From J029 sp964482495 (GTDB taxonomy: Bacteria; Planctomycetota; UBA1135), in contig CAYZXS010000024.1 of assembly GCA_964482495.1 (NCBI GenBank), forward strand, positions 1-59,736: a stretch of 59,736 nt of DNA. Direction: 5' to 3'. Below are positions 7,961 to 17,025 of this stretch, in pieces. Under the pieces are notes generated by a model. The model searched no databases and was not told the origin of the DNA. It worked only from the letters and a program-made list of their open reading frames with translations. Within the stretch, counting starts at the first letter, position 1. The number at the start of each line of letters is the position of its first letter. Both the position numbers and the translations under genes were made by a program.

Positions 7961-9019
7961 TCAGTCGTGGAAGTCGGAGTCGCCCTGGGTGTAGTGCCAG
8001 TGGGCGGAGTCGAAGGCGTCGAGCAGGAACAGGTTCTCCGGGTCGTGCGGGTCGTCCTGGATCAGCAGGCAGATCACCGCCCGGTCGACCGGCTCGCGCT
8101 CGCTGACGCGGCAGCCGGCGAGCGCCCGGGCGCCGGCCTCTCCCGAGCTGCCGGGGAGCGGCGCGACGTGGAAGAAGTCGGCGCCGCGCCGGGCGGCGTC
8201 GCGCAGCGCCCGCGAGAACAGGGCCTCGGCCAGCCGCGGGTCGCCGCCGTCCAGGTAATCGAGCACGGTGCCGAGGCGCGTCCCGTCGCGCTCCCAGAGC
8301 CGGGTGACGATATAGCCGGCCAGCTCGTCGCCCTGCCTCGCCAGCCAGATCCGGTGCTCCCCCATGGGGCAGTCGGCGAAGCGGTGGTTGAGGGCCTTGG
8401 CGTCGCGCACGCAAGCCACGCCGTACCGGTCACGGAGCCGCAGCCACAGCAGGTCGGTCTCCGGGCCGAATCGCTGCCGCCGCTCGAAGCGGTAGTCGCG
8501 CTCGGCGGCGGCGGCGCGGGGCGGCCGCAGGCGATCGGCCACCGAGGCCATCAGCCTCCCGGCCACCCCGAGGCGAGCGCGGGCGGCGGGCCGGAGGCTC
8601 AAGCGGCGCTCCCAGGTCCGCAGCTTTGCCAGCGAGCGGTAGCAGAAGAGGCGCTTGCCCAGCACCCAGGCGGCCTTGTTGATCTGGCCGCCGAAGGCCA
8701 TGCGCAGCTGCCGGTCATAGGCCTCGCGCACCAGCTTCGAGACGATCTTGCGGTACAGGCCGATGCTGCGCCAATCCTCGTCGGTCGCCATCTCGCAGGT
8801 CTGCATGAACAGGACCTCGCGGCCGTCGATCCAGATCCGGCGCGGCCGGCCCCCCATCGCCGCTACCACCTTGCCGCTGGGCTTGTGGGTGGCGACGGCG
8901 GCGAAGCCCTCGCCGTCGGCGTAGTCGAAGAACTTCCAGCGGTGGTGCTCGAGGGTCCGGCTGACGCCGAAGACCCGCTGGAACAAATCGTTGACCGCGG
9001 TGGCGTTGTCCTCCCGCAA
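7961..9019 (-). CDS. GNAT-family N-acyltransferase
   Basis: A protein of about 352-375 residues with a GNAT acyl-CoA transferase fold in its N-terminal half: RIETLREDNATAVNDLFQRVFG, then strands ending in VVAAMGGRPRRIWIDGREVLFMQTCEMATDEDWRSIGLYRKIVSKL, where the last part matches the acyl-CoA pyrophosphate loop. A second alpha/beta region (WLARQGDELAGYIVTRL ... FFHVAPLPGSSGEAG) may be another GNAT-like domain. The start is uncertain: coding character reaches at least DETDELRIETL, upstream of TTG 9019, yet no in-frame ATG/GTG/TTG lies there; a CTG near 9081 is the alternative. Divergent from a membrane sulfatase-like gene. Acceptor unknown. Confidence 0.62.
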   Translation of the reverse strand: MREDNATAVNDLFQRVFGVSRTLEHHRWKFFDYADGEGFAAVATHKPSGKVVAAMGGRPRRIWIDGREVLFMQTCEMATDEDWRSIGLYRKIVSKLVREAYDRQLRMAFGGQINKAAWVLGKRLFCYRSLAKLRTWERRLSLRPAARARLGVAGRLMASVADRLRPPRAAAAERDYRFERRQRFGPETDLLWLRLRDRYGVACVRDAKALNHRFADCPMGEHRIWLARQGDELAGYIVTRLWERDGTRLGTVLDYLDGGDPRLAEALFSRALRDAARRGADFFHVAPLPGSSGEAGARALAGCRVSEREPVDRAVICLLIQDDPHDPENLFLLDAFDSAHWHYTQGDSDFHD

Positions 9020-9069
9020 GGTCTCGATCCGGAGCTCGTCAGTCTCATCGAGCGGACAGGGGACCGGGA

Positions 9070-9075
9070 TATACT
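9070..9075 (+). promoter_or_regulatory. TATACT -10 box for the sulfatase-like gene
   Basis: TATACT ends 11 nt before ATG 9087. No Shine-Dalgarno sequence lies between, so the transcript may be leaderless or nearly so. No -35 match is evident. Confidence 0.45.
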
Positions 9076-9086
9076 CGCGCAGGTCG

Positions 9087-10814
9087 ATGCGGTTCGCCTG
9101 GTTCCTGCTCTTCGCCGTCGCGCTCGCCTCCGGCGTCCCGGGCTGCCTCTCGGCTGCCCGCGACTGCTGGTCCGGCGCCTGGCTGGAATCCGGAGACGGC
9201 TTTCTCTTCTGGTTCACCTGGATGGAGGACCCAGGATTCCGCCGCTTGGTCGCAGCGGCTGCTGCAGCGCTGTTCCTGATCCTGGCTGCCGCGGCGAGCT
9301 CGCGCCTGCCCTGGCTTCGTCCCGCTGATCTTATCGTCCGGACCGCTGGAAAACCCGCGTTGGCCGCTGCCGCGGTCGCCCTCGCCGTCCTGCCCCACTT
9401 GGTCGCCGCCTCCGCCGGCCCCGCGACCGAAGGCCGGCCCAAGGTCCTGGTGGTCCTGCTCGACACGGTCCGGCTCGACCACGTCGGCTGGGGCGGCGCC
9501 GAGCGCGACACCACGCCCCGCCTCGACGCCCTGGCCGCCCGCGGGGTTGCCTTCGAGCAGGCGATCTCGCCCTCGTCCTGGACCAAGCCGGCGGTGGCCT
9601 CGATCCTCACCGGGCTGGTGCCCAGCCGGCACCAGGCGGTCGGCCGGCCCACCCTGGACTGGTACTCCGCGCTGCCTGCCGACCGCCGCACCGCCGCCGA
9701 GGCCTTCGCCCGCGCCGGCTACTTCACCGCCGCCGTCTCGAGCAATCCGAACGTGGCGAGGCGCTACCGGATGCTGCAGGGCTTCCACGAGACCTTGAAG
9801 GACACCCGGCTCGACGCCGAGCAGGCGATCGAGGTCGCCGAGGGCTTCCTGGGGCGAGCCGGAGACCGGCCCTTCTTCCTCTACCTGCACCTCAACGACG
9901 CCCACTACCCCTACGAGGCGCCGGCGCCCTACCTCGGGCTCTACGGCGATCCCGCCGCCCGGGTCCGGCTCGACGGGGACGCCAAGAACGGCTTCCGGCT
10001 CGGCCGCGAGGACTGGGGCGAGGCCGAGGTCCAGGGCATGCGCGACGGCTACGACGAGGAGATCCGCTACCTCGACGAGCAGGTCGGCGCCTTCGTCGAG
10101 CGCATGCTGGCGGAGCACGACGACCTGGTCGTGGCGATCCTGTCCGATCACGGCGAGGAATTCCTCGAGCACGGCGACATCGGCCACGGCCATACCCTGA
10201 ACGAGGAGCAGCTCCGGGTGCCGTTCCAGCTGGCCTGGGGCGAGGCCATCGACCTGGCCCCGCGCCGGGTGACGAGCCAGGTGAGCACCCTGGACCTGCT
10301 GCCGACCTTGCTCGAGCTGGCCGGCCTGGGCTGGCCCGAGGGCGCCACCCCGCTCGACGGCCGCAGCCTGCTGCCGGTGCTGCGCGGCGAGGAGGGCGAC
10401 CGCCCGGCCTTCGCCGAGACCGACTCCCCGGGGAGTCCGCGGTCGGGGTGGAGCGGCCCGCTCCGCGCCTGGCGCCGGCCGGACGCCAAGCTGGTGATCA
10501 CCGACCCCTGGTCGGAGCAGGCCGGCAGGAGCTGGCTCTACGACCTCGTCCAGGACCCCGGAGAAGGGGTGAACCTCGCCGGCGAAGGAGCGCTCCTGCG
10601 CCAGACCCTGGCGGACGAGCTGCAGGCGTCGGGCTGGTTGATCGAGAAGGAGCCGCTGCGCCTGCAGACGGCCGACACCTCGGACGCCGAGCTGGCCGAG
10701 CTGGCGGAGCTCGGCTACGTCGATCAAATGGACGGCCTGGAGACTGGCCAGGACCCGGAATTCCAGCCAGGGGCGGTCCCGTGGTGGCAGCCCAGGCCCG
10801 AAACGGAGCAATAG
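9087..10814 (+). CDS. Membrane-anchored sulfatase-like protein with Thr at the nucleophile position (A)
   Basis: A 575-residue protein: two to three hydrophobic segments in residues 1-112, then an alkaline-phosphatase-superfamily domain. Metal-site motifs are visible: VVLLDTVRLDHVG at the start of the domain and ILSDHGEEFLEHG later, with HLNDAHYPY between. True sulfatases have C/S-x-P-S-R at the nucleophile; here the aligned segment is SSWTKPAVASILTG with Thr166 in place of Cys and Val in place of Arg. Thr nucleophiles are known in LtaS, EptA and nucleotide pyrophosphatases of the same superfamily, so a phospho-transfer or phosphodiesterase role fits better than sulfate ester hydrolysis. Divergent from a GNAT gene. 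Confidence 0.78.
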   Translation: MRFAWFLLFAVALASGVPGCLSAARDCWSGAWLESGDGFLFWFTWMEDPGFRRLVAAAAAALFLILAAAASSRLPWLRPADLIVRTAGKPALAAAAVALAVLPHLVAASAGPATEGRPKVLVVLLDTVRLDHVGWGGAERDTTPRLDALAARGVAFEQAISPSSWTKPAVASILTGLVPSRHQAVGRPTLDWYSALPADRRTAAEAFARAGYFTAAVSSNPNVARRYRMLQGFHETLKDTRLDAEQAIEVAEGFLGRAGDRPFFLYLHLNDAHYPYEAPAPYLGLYGDPAARVRLDGDAKNGFRLGREDWGEAEVQGMRDGYDEEIRYLDEQVGAFVERMLAEHDDLVVAILSDHGEEFLEHGDIGHGHTLNEEQLRVPFQLAWGEAIDLAPRRVTSQVSTLDLLPTLLELAGLGWPEGATPLDGRSLLPVLRGEEGDRPAFAETDSPGSPRSGWSGPLRAWRRPDAKLVITDPWSEQAGRSWLYDLVQDPGEGVNLAGEGALLRQTLADELQASGWLIEKEPLRLQTADTSDAELAELAELGYVDQMDGLETGQDPEFQPGAVPWWQPRPETEQ

Positions 10815-10954
10815 GCTTGGCCTAGATCCTGGCGCATTCCCGCAGGATTTCGCATCCACATCTGGGTTAACGTCGTTATTTTCGCAGAACCGCTCCTTGT
10901 TCTCTGTCCAATCTGCACATTCCGGGATACACTCTGGCCGCAAACGGAGACCCC
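10815..10954 (+). promoter_or_regulatory. glnA upstream region with TACACT -10 candidate
   Basis: 140 nt, less GC-rich than its surroundings. TACACT at 10928-10933 lies 21 nt before the glnA ATG, and a GGAGA (10946-10950) precedes the start as a ribosome binding site. No convincing sigma-54 site or riboswitch fold was found. Confidence 0.4.
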
Positions 10955-12358
<1,404 letters not shown>

Positions 12359-12393
12359 TCGGAAGGGCGGCCTGACCGCCGCGCGGCGCCGGC

Positions 12394-13299
12394 TCAGTCG
12401 ATGAGCCGATCGCCGGTTGTGGCGGTGAGCTCCGCGTAGAGCTCCGACAAGCGCCGGGTCATCGGACCCGGCGCTTCGCCGTTCCCGATCGGCCGACCGT
12501 CGACGGCCTCGATGCCCGCCAGCTCCCCCATGGTGCCGGTGCAGAACATCTCGTCGGCGCGGTAGACCCAGGTCAGGGAGTAGTCCCCCACCTCGACCGG
12601 GATGCCGTGCTCGCGGCACAGCCCGAGCACGGTGGTGCGCGTGATCCCCTCCGGACAGGCCTTGGTGGTCGAGGTCCGCACCACCCCACCCTGCACCAGG
12701 AAGACGTGGGTGGCGTTGGTCTCCGCGACGAAGCCGTCGCGGTCGAGCATCAGCGCGTCGTCCACACCGGCGTGGTTGGCCTCGATCTTGGCCAGGATCG
12801 ACTGGATCAGGTTGGCGTGGTGGATGTTGGGGTCCATGCAGTCCGGCGGGAAGCGCCGCACGCTGCTGGTGGCCAGGGTCAGCCCGCCCTTCTGGTAGAC
12901 CGGCGCCTTGTGCTCGGCGAGCACGATCAAGGTCGGACCGGCCTGGTTCAGCCGCGGGTCCATTCCAGAGGTGACCTTCACGCCCCGCGTCAGCGTCAGC
13001 CGGACGTGGGCGCCGTCGCGCATTCCGTTCGCCTCGAGGGTGCGCTTGATCTCCTCGCGGATTCGCTCCTTGGGCGGGATCTCGGCGAAGGCCAGCGCCT
13101 TGGCCGAGCTCACCAGCCGGTCGAGGTGGGCGTCCAGCGCGAAGATCCGGCCGCCGTAGAGCCGCAGACCCTCCCAGACGGCGTCGCCGCCCTGCACGGC
13201 GGAGTCGAAGGGGCTGATGCCGGCCTGGTCGCGGTGGACCAGCTCGCCGTTGATGTTGATCAGGAGGTCCCGGTTGCGCTCGTCGAAGCTCTGGAGCAT
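12394..13299 (-). CDS. Class IV aminotransferase fold (BCAT-like), PLP-lysine position is His
   Basis: A 301-residue protein with the fold-type IV plan of branched-chain and D-amino-acid transaminases: NINGELVHRDQAGISPFDSAVQGGDAVWEGLRLY, HLDRLVSSAKAL, VRLTLTRG, LAKIEANHAGVDDALMLDRDGFVAETNATHVFLV, TTKACPEGITRTTVL and FCTGTMGELAGIEAVDGRPIG. Family members bind PLP through a Lys in a K-x-x-N segment just before LAKIEA. Here that segment is NIHHANLIQS, with His160 where Lys is expected. Either this is a non-transaminating subfamily or the cofactor is held differently. The name ilvE is therefore not given. TAGACT ends 6 nt before the ATG; pdxA lies upstream on the same strand. Confidence 0.8.
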   Translation of the reverse strand: MLQSFDERNRDLLININGELVHRDQAGISPFDSAVQGGDAVWEGLRLYGGRIFALDAHLDRLVSSAKALAFAEIPPKERIREEIKRTLEANGMRDGAHVRLTLTRGVKVTSGMDPRLNQAGPTLIVLAEHKAPVYQKGGLTLATSSVRRFPPDCMDPNIHHANLIQSILAKIEANHAGVDDALMLDRDGFVAETNATHVFLVQGGVVRTSTTKACPEGITRTTVLGLCREHGIPVEVGDYSLTWVYRADEMFCTGTMGELAGIEAVDGRPIGNGEAPGPMTRRLSELYAELTATTGDRLID

Positions 13300-13305
13300 C
13301 GCGGC

Positions 13306-13311
13306 AGTCTA
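13306..13311 (-). promoter_or_regulatory. TAGACT -10 box for the class IV aminotransferase-like gene
   Basis: On the minus strand TAGACT ends 6 nt before ATG 13299. The spacing would put the transcription start at the start codon. Confidence 0.42.
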
Positions 13312-13330
13312 GCGGGGGCCGCGCGCGGGA

Positions 13331-14350
13331 TCAGCCCGCGGGCTGACGTCGGGAGCGGGCGGCGCACAGCTCGAGGGTGCGCTCGAGGGCGTGGGCGAAG
13401 GAGCCGGGGTCGGCGCCGCCGGTGCGGGCGAGGTCGAAGGCGGTGCCGTGCATCGGGCTCACCCTCAGGATCCGGCCGCCGACGAAGACCGTGTAGGCGG
13501 TCTGCCGGCCGAGCAGCTTCAGGGGGATGAAGGCCTGGTCGTGGTAGAGCGCGATGACCACGTCCCACGCGCCCGCGGCGGCCTCGGCGAAGACGACGTC
13601 GGGCACCGCCGGCCCCGCGGTCTCGAAGCCCCACTCCTCCCGCGCCCGCCGGATGGCCGGGCGGAGGACCTTGCGCTCCTCGTGGCCGAAGGCGCCGTCC
13701 TCGCTGGCGTGGGGGTTCAGCGCAGCGAGCACGACCCGGGGATCGGCGAGGCCCAGGACCTCCCGCGCGGCCTCGTGGGCGATCCGGATCTGCTTCTCGA
13801 CCAGGTTGATCTCCAGCCGCTCCACCGCCTGCCGGAGGCTCATGTGGCGGGTGGCGAGCAGGACCCGCATCGAGCCATTGCAGGCGAGCATGCCGTAGCG
13901 GCGGCTGCCGCACAGCTCGCCGAGGATCTGCGTCTGCCCCTCGAAGGCGAAGCCGGCCAGGTGCATGCTCTTCTTCGAGGTCGGCGGGGTCAGCAGGGCA
14001 TCGGCCTGCCCCTCCAGGCACAGGCTGCCGCCGCGCAGGATGGCCTCGACCGCGGCCGCGCCGAAGGCCGCCGACGGCGCCCCGGCGGGGTCGACCGGCT
14101 CCGGGTTCTCGAGCTCCAGCACCGGCAGCGGCGCCCCCTCTTCCCTGGCGAAGCCGTCTTCGGCGCTGGCGACGCTGTCGAGCTCGACCGAGAAGCCGCG
14201 CTCCTCGGCGACCCGCCGGAGAAAGCCGTGATGGCCGATCAGCAGCGGCCGGCAACGGCGCCGGACCTCGGGCCGCGCCAGGACCTCGAGCGCGATCTCG
14301 GGCCCGATCCCCCCCAGGTCACCCTGGGGAACCGCCAAGCGGGGCAGCAT
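13331..14350 (-). CDS. pdxA: 4-hydroxythreonine-4-phosphate dehydrogenase
   Basis: PdxA oxidises 4-phosphohydroxy-L-threonine with NAD(P); the decarboxylated product is the substrate of PdxJ. The 339-residue length is typical. Seen: QGDLGGIGPEIALEVL at the start (family consensus has P-A where this has L-G), LTPPTSKKSMHLAGFAFEGQT, and the three metal-ligand regions ATRHMSLRQA, LNPHASEDGAFGHEE and YHDQAFIPLKLLG, followed by SPMHGTAFDLARTGGADPGSF. The gene ends 31 nt before the class IV aminotransferase-like gene and may share its transcript. With pdxJ, both ring-closure enzymes of the DXP-dependent pathway lie in this window. Confidence 0.95.
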   Translation of the reverse strand: MLPRLAVPQGDLGGIGPEIALEVLARPEVRRRCRPLLIGHHGFLRRVAEERGFSVELDSVASAEDGFAREEGAPLPVLELENPEPVDPAGAPSAAFGAAAVEAILRGGSLCLEGQADALLTPPTSKKSMHLAGFAFEGQTQILGELCGSRRYGMLACNGSMRVLLATRHMSLRQAVERLEINLVEKQIRIAHEAAREVLGLADPRVVLAALNPHASEDGAFGHEERKVLRPAIRRAREEWGFETAGPAVPDVVFAEAAAGAWDVVIALYHDQAFIPLKLLGRQTAYTVFVGGRILRVSPMHGTAFDLARTGGADPGSFAHALERTLELCAARSRRQPAG

Positions 14351-14365
14351 CCCGCGCGTCCGCGA

Positions 14366-15019
14366 TCAGGGTCGGTAGGAGATGAGGAGCTGAGCGCCCT
14401 GCAGGTCGACCTGGATGACCTTGGCCTCCAGTGACGACTCGGGGGGCGGGCTCATCGTCAAGGTCACCTGGCCAATGAACTCCGGGTAGTTGGCGTAGGC
14501 GATGAGCGGGATCGGGACGTTCTGGGCGATGATCGGCTGGTCGACCTCGCCATAGGGGGACACGACGTGGATGTTGCCGCCGAGGTAGCCCTCGGGCAGG
14601 AAGTGCCAGAGGTCGGTGGAGCCGTCGGCCACGGTCGGCCGGTCGAGGACCACCACTGCGCTCTCCACCAGGCCGAGGCAGGCCCAGCCGGTCCGCCGGT
14701 CGATGTAGCCGTTCCCGGCTCCGAAGGCATCGACGAGCTCGTACTCGAGCTCTGGAGTGCCGATGACTCCCAGCGTGGCCGGGTAACCGAGCAGGTCGAA
14801 GGAGCTCGGCTTGGGCGAATGGAACGGCACCCAGAACAGGTCGAGCAGGTCCGGGTCGACCATGCAGGGAAGACTGCCGACGACCGGATTGTCCCCGCGG
14901 TCGAAGGAGTTTTCGCCGTTGAAACCTCCGCTGCCACCGACGACGGGCGGCACGGCGACCAGCCCTGTGACCAGGGCGACACCGAGGAGGAGGTCACGGA
15001 TTCGGAGAGGACGTGCCAT
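14366..15019 (-). CDS. Hypothetical secreted protein of the ECF sigma operon
   Basis: A 217-residue protein with an N-terminal membrane/signal segment (RIRDLLLGVALVTGLVAVPPVVGGSGG). The rest is rich in strands and aromatic residues (DLFWVPFHSPKPSSFDLLGYPATLGVIG, YEVDQP-like turns, IPLIAYANYPEFIGQVTLTMSPPP). It has only two Cys, in SLPCMVDP and GWACLG, which could form a disulfide. No known domain is recognised. Its ATG overlaps the stop of the zinc-finger/TPR gene by one base, so it is the third, coupled gene of a sigma / regulator / secreted-protein operon and may be the envelope component that the regulators serve. Confidence 0.6.
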   Translation of the reverse strand: MARPLRIRDLLLGVALVTGLVAVPPVVGGSGGFNGENSFDRGDNPVVGSLPCMVDPDLLDLFWVPFHSPKPSSFDLLGYPATLGVIGTPELEYELVDAFGAGNGYIDRRTGWACLGLVESAVVVLDRPTVADGSTDLWHFLPEGYLGGNIHVVSPYGEVDQPIIAQNVPIPLIAYANYPEFIGQVTLTMSPPPESSLEAKVIQVDLQGAQLLISYRP

Positions 15020-16026
15020 CAGGCTGCGAAGAAGGCCGGTTCAGCTGCCTCGATCTCGAGGCGGAAATCGTCGTCTTGGCCGAGCTGGGCGAGCAGCTCG
15101 GGGTCCTGGTGGAGCCAACCCCTGGCCTGTTCCCAGACCTCGGGGAAGCCAAGACGGATCCGCCGGAGCATCGCGACAGCCGCGGACAGATCGTTGAGGG
15201 AGAGGTGCTCGACAGCGATGTTGTAGAGCACGAACGCGAACTCACGCTTGCGGTGCAGGAGTCCGCTGGCGACCACCCAGCGGTACATGCGCAGGGCGAA
15301 GCGGTGGTCGCCCAGGCGGTCGTAGAGGAGGCCCAGCTGGATCGCGGCGTGGGCCCGGTTGACGTGCCGGTCGGTGCGCAGGAAGACCTCGCGGTACTCG
15401 CCCGCGGCGCCGTCGGTGTCACCCATCAGCTGGTGGACGAAGCCGGAGTAGAGGCGGGCTTCGGCGAACTTGGGCTTGAGGCGGAGGGCCTCGTCGAGCA
15501 GCCGGCGGCCCTGGTGCAGGTGGTCCTCGGACCGCCCCCGCAGGGCCTCGGGGTCGACGCTGCAGGCGCCGGTGCTTTGAGCGGCCTCGGCGGCCTCGGC
15601 GGCCTCCGTCTGCTCGAAGGCGTCGATCTCGACCGGCTCTTCGGCGACCTCGAGCAGGTAGTCGCCGTCATTGGCGAGCAGCACGTAGGCCTTGCCGAGC
15701 TGGTAGAGGGCGGTCGCCAGGCGCCGGATGATCTCGGCGTCGGTCATGCCCTCGAAGAGGTCCTCGCCGCGCAGCCGGCGCATGCGCCGCGCCAGGCTGC
15801 CGGGGACGGCCAGGTCCTGGTGGGCCAGGGCCTGGAGGCGGATGGCCTGGAAGAACTCCGAGCAGGACTCGCAAGTCTCCAGGTGGGCGAGGCCGCGCTT
15901 GGCCGACTCCTCGGGCAGCTCGCCGTCCAGCAGCGCGCTCAGGTCGCGCTGGAAGCCGGCGCACAGCAGCCGGCCGGAGGACCGCGTGCTGCGCATCACC
16001 TCGAGGAACTCGGAGCGGTCGTACAT
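15019..16026 (-). CDS. Zinc-finger (anti-sigma-like) protein with TPR-like repeats
   Basis: A 335-residue protein. The N-terminus has LSALLDGELPEESAKRGLAHLETCESC, the H-x3-C-x2-C pattern of zinc-binding anti-sigma domains. The middle and C-terminal parts have tandem helix pairs like TPRs: LLDEALRLKPKFAEARLYSGFVHQL, AAIQLGLLYDRLGDHRFALRMYRWVV and LYNIAVEHLSLNDLSAAVAMLRRI. A Glu/Ala-rich low-complexity stretch lies near residues 130-155. No membrane segment is visible, so it would act in the cytoplasm. Its ATG shares one base with the stop of the sigma-factor gene, which strongly suggests that it regulates that sigma factor. Confidence 0.7.
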   Translation of the reverse strand: MYDRSEFLEVMRSTRSSGRLLCAGFQRDLSALLDGELPEESAKRGLAHLETCESCSEFFQAIRLQALAHQDLAVPGSLARRMRRLRGEDLFEGMTDAEIIRRLATALYQLGKAYVLLANDGDYLLEVAEEPVEIDAFEQTEAAEAAEAAQSTGACSVDPEALRGRSEDHLHQGRRLLDEALRLKPKFAEARLYSGFVHQLMGDTDGAAGEYREVFLRTDRHVNRAHAAIQLGLLYDRLGDHRFALRMYRWVVASGLLHRKREFAFVLYNIAVEHLSLNDLSAAVAMLRRIRLGFPEVWEQARGWLHQDPELLAQLGQDDDFRLEIEAAEPAFFAA

Positions 16027-16856
16027 CAGAGCTCCGCTCCCTCGGGTTGGGCGGCCATGGCCTGCCGGTCGGCGGCGTCCTGGCCGGCCTGGAACTTCCG
16101 CTTCATGATCGTGAAGATCTTGCGGCGGGCGCGGAACACCATCATCTTCAGGTTCTCCACCCGCACTTCGACCTGGGCCGCTGCCTCTCGGTAAGGAAGT
16201 CCTTCGACCTCCACGAGGTAGAGCACCCGCTTCTCGCGCGGCGTCAAGCAGCGATAAGCCTCGAGGTAGAAGTGCAAGTAGAGCTTCCAAGCCCCGACGA
16301 GTTCATCCGCGGCTTCACGCTCGGCGGTGTCCTCGAGGGGAGTGGAGACCCGGTCGTCGGCGAGCTCGAGCGGGACCTGGTCCTCGGTGTCCCGGTCGGC
16401 TGCGCCGATGGGCAGGACGCGGTCGCGCTGGGCGCGGCGGCTGTGTTTGAGGACCGTGTTCCGGATGATGGAGTGGGTCCAGTTGCGGAAGGCGGACTTC
16501 CGGTCCGGCTTGAACTTGAACGGATAACGGTAGACATTGAAGAAGACCTCCTGCAACACATCCGACGGGTCCACCGAGTAGTAGGACCGCTTCAGGTGGT
16601 GGTAGATGAGGCGCAGGAAATCCTCATGGTTCAGTTCGTACAGCAGGGCGAAGGCTTCCTTGGAGGCCGTGTCCTTGTAGACGGCCATCAACGCGGTCGA
16701 GACCGCGTCGCGGTTGCGCGCCGGTTCCTTGCGGTAGCCGGCGGCCAACTCGACCAGGTCGCCTGCCCCTCCTTCCGAAGCAAGGGTCGCCACGAAAGCT
16801 TCGAGCCGGTCGGCGAAGCCTTGGAGGCGCGGGGGCTGCGTTCGGGCGAAGGTCAT
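16026..16856 (-). CDS. ECF-type RNA polymerase sigma factor with N-terminal extension
   Basis: A 276-residue sigma-70-family protein. Region 2 is visible as FLRLIYHHLKRSYYSVDPSDVLQEVFFNVYRYPFKF ... FRNWTHSIIRNTVLKHSRRAQRDR, with the DVLQEVF core-binding helix. Region 4 is LTPREKRVLYLVEVEGLPYREAAAQVEVRVENLKMMVFRARRKI, a helix-turn-helix for the -35 element. A linker of about 60 acidic residues separates them, and about 65 residues precede region 2, longer than most ECF factors. First gene of a three-gene overlapping operon. A GGAAC-N17-CGTTA site upstream suggests that it transcribes itself. Confidence 0.88.
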   Translation of the reverse strand: MTFARTQPPRLQGFADRLEAFVATLASEGGAGDLVELAAGYRKEPARNRDAVSTALMAVYKDTASKEAFALLYELNHEDFLRLIYHHLKRSYYSVDPSDVLQEVFFNVYRYPFKFKPDRKSAFRNWTHSIIRNTVLKHSRRAQRDRVLPIGAADRDTEDQVPLELADDRVSTPLEDTAEREAADELVGAWKLYLHFYLEAYRCLTPREKRVLYLVEVEGLPYREAAAQVEVRVENLKMMVFRARRKIFTIMKRKFQAGQDAADRQAMAAQPEGAEL

Positions 16857-16891
16857 GGGGCAATCAACCTAAATCTAATAGAAACCGCCGG

Positions 16892-16918
16892 TAACGCAAA
16901 TTCCACCCCTCGCGTTCC
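16892..16918 (-). promoter_or_regulatory. Candidate ECF-type autoregulated promoter
   Basis: On the minus strand GGAAC (16918-16914) and CGTTA (16896-16892) are 17 nt apart, matching the GGAAC / CGTT pattern of many ECF promoters. The -10 part ends 35 nt before the sigma-factor ATG, giving a short leader. Autoregulation is inferred. Confidence 0.5.
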
Positions 16919-17025
16919 GGTCTCCGGCGGGAGCCAATGGGGGCCACAGAATATCGGGTTCCTAAGGAAGCCCTTTCCTGGAAGCGAGTTAACCGGAATC
17001 GAAGCGGATCGGAGCCGAATTCCCC

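Noticed and set aside
9019..9691. Upstream extension of the GNAT gene to ATG 9691
   Set aside because: The added roughly 220 codons are antisense to the membrane segments of the sulfatase-like gene and are Arg/Ala/Ser-rich low complexity.
10815..10954. Sigma-54 promoter upstream of glnA (TGGCGC ... GCAG)
   Set aside because: The spacing between the GG and GC elements is one base short, and the -12 element lacks the TT; a TACACT -10 box closer to the gene is a better candidate.
13300..13330. Terminator between pdxA and the class IV aminotransferase-like gene
   Set aside because: The gap is 31 nt, GC-rich, with no stem-loop; it contains only the TAGACT box.
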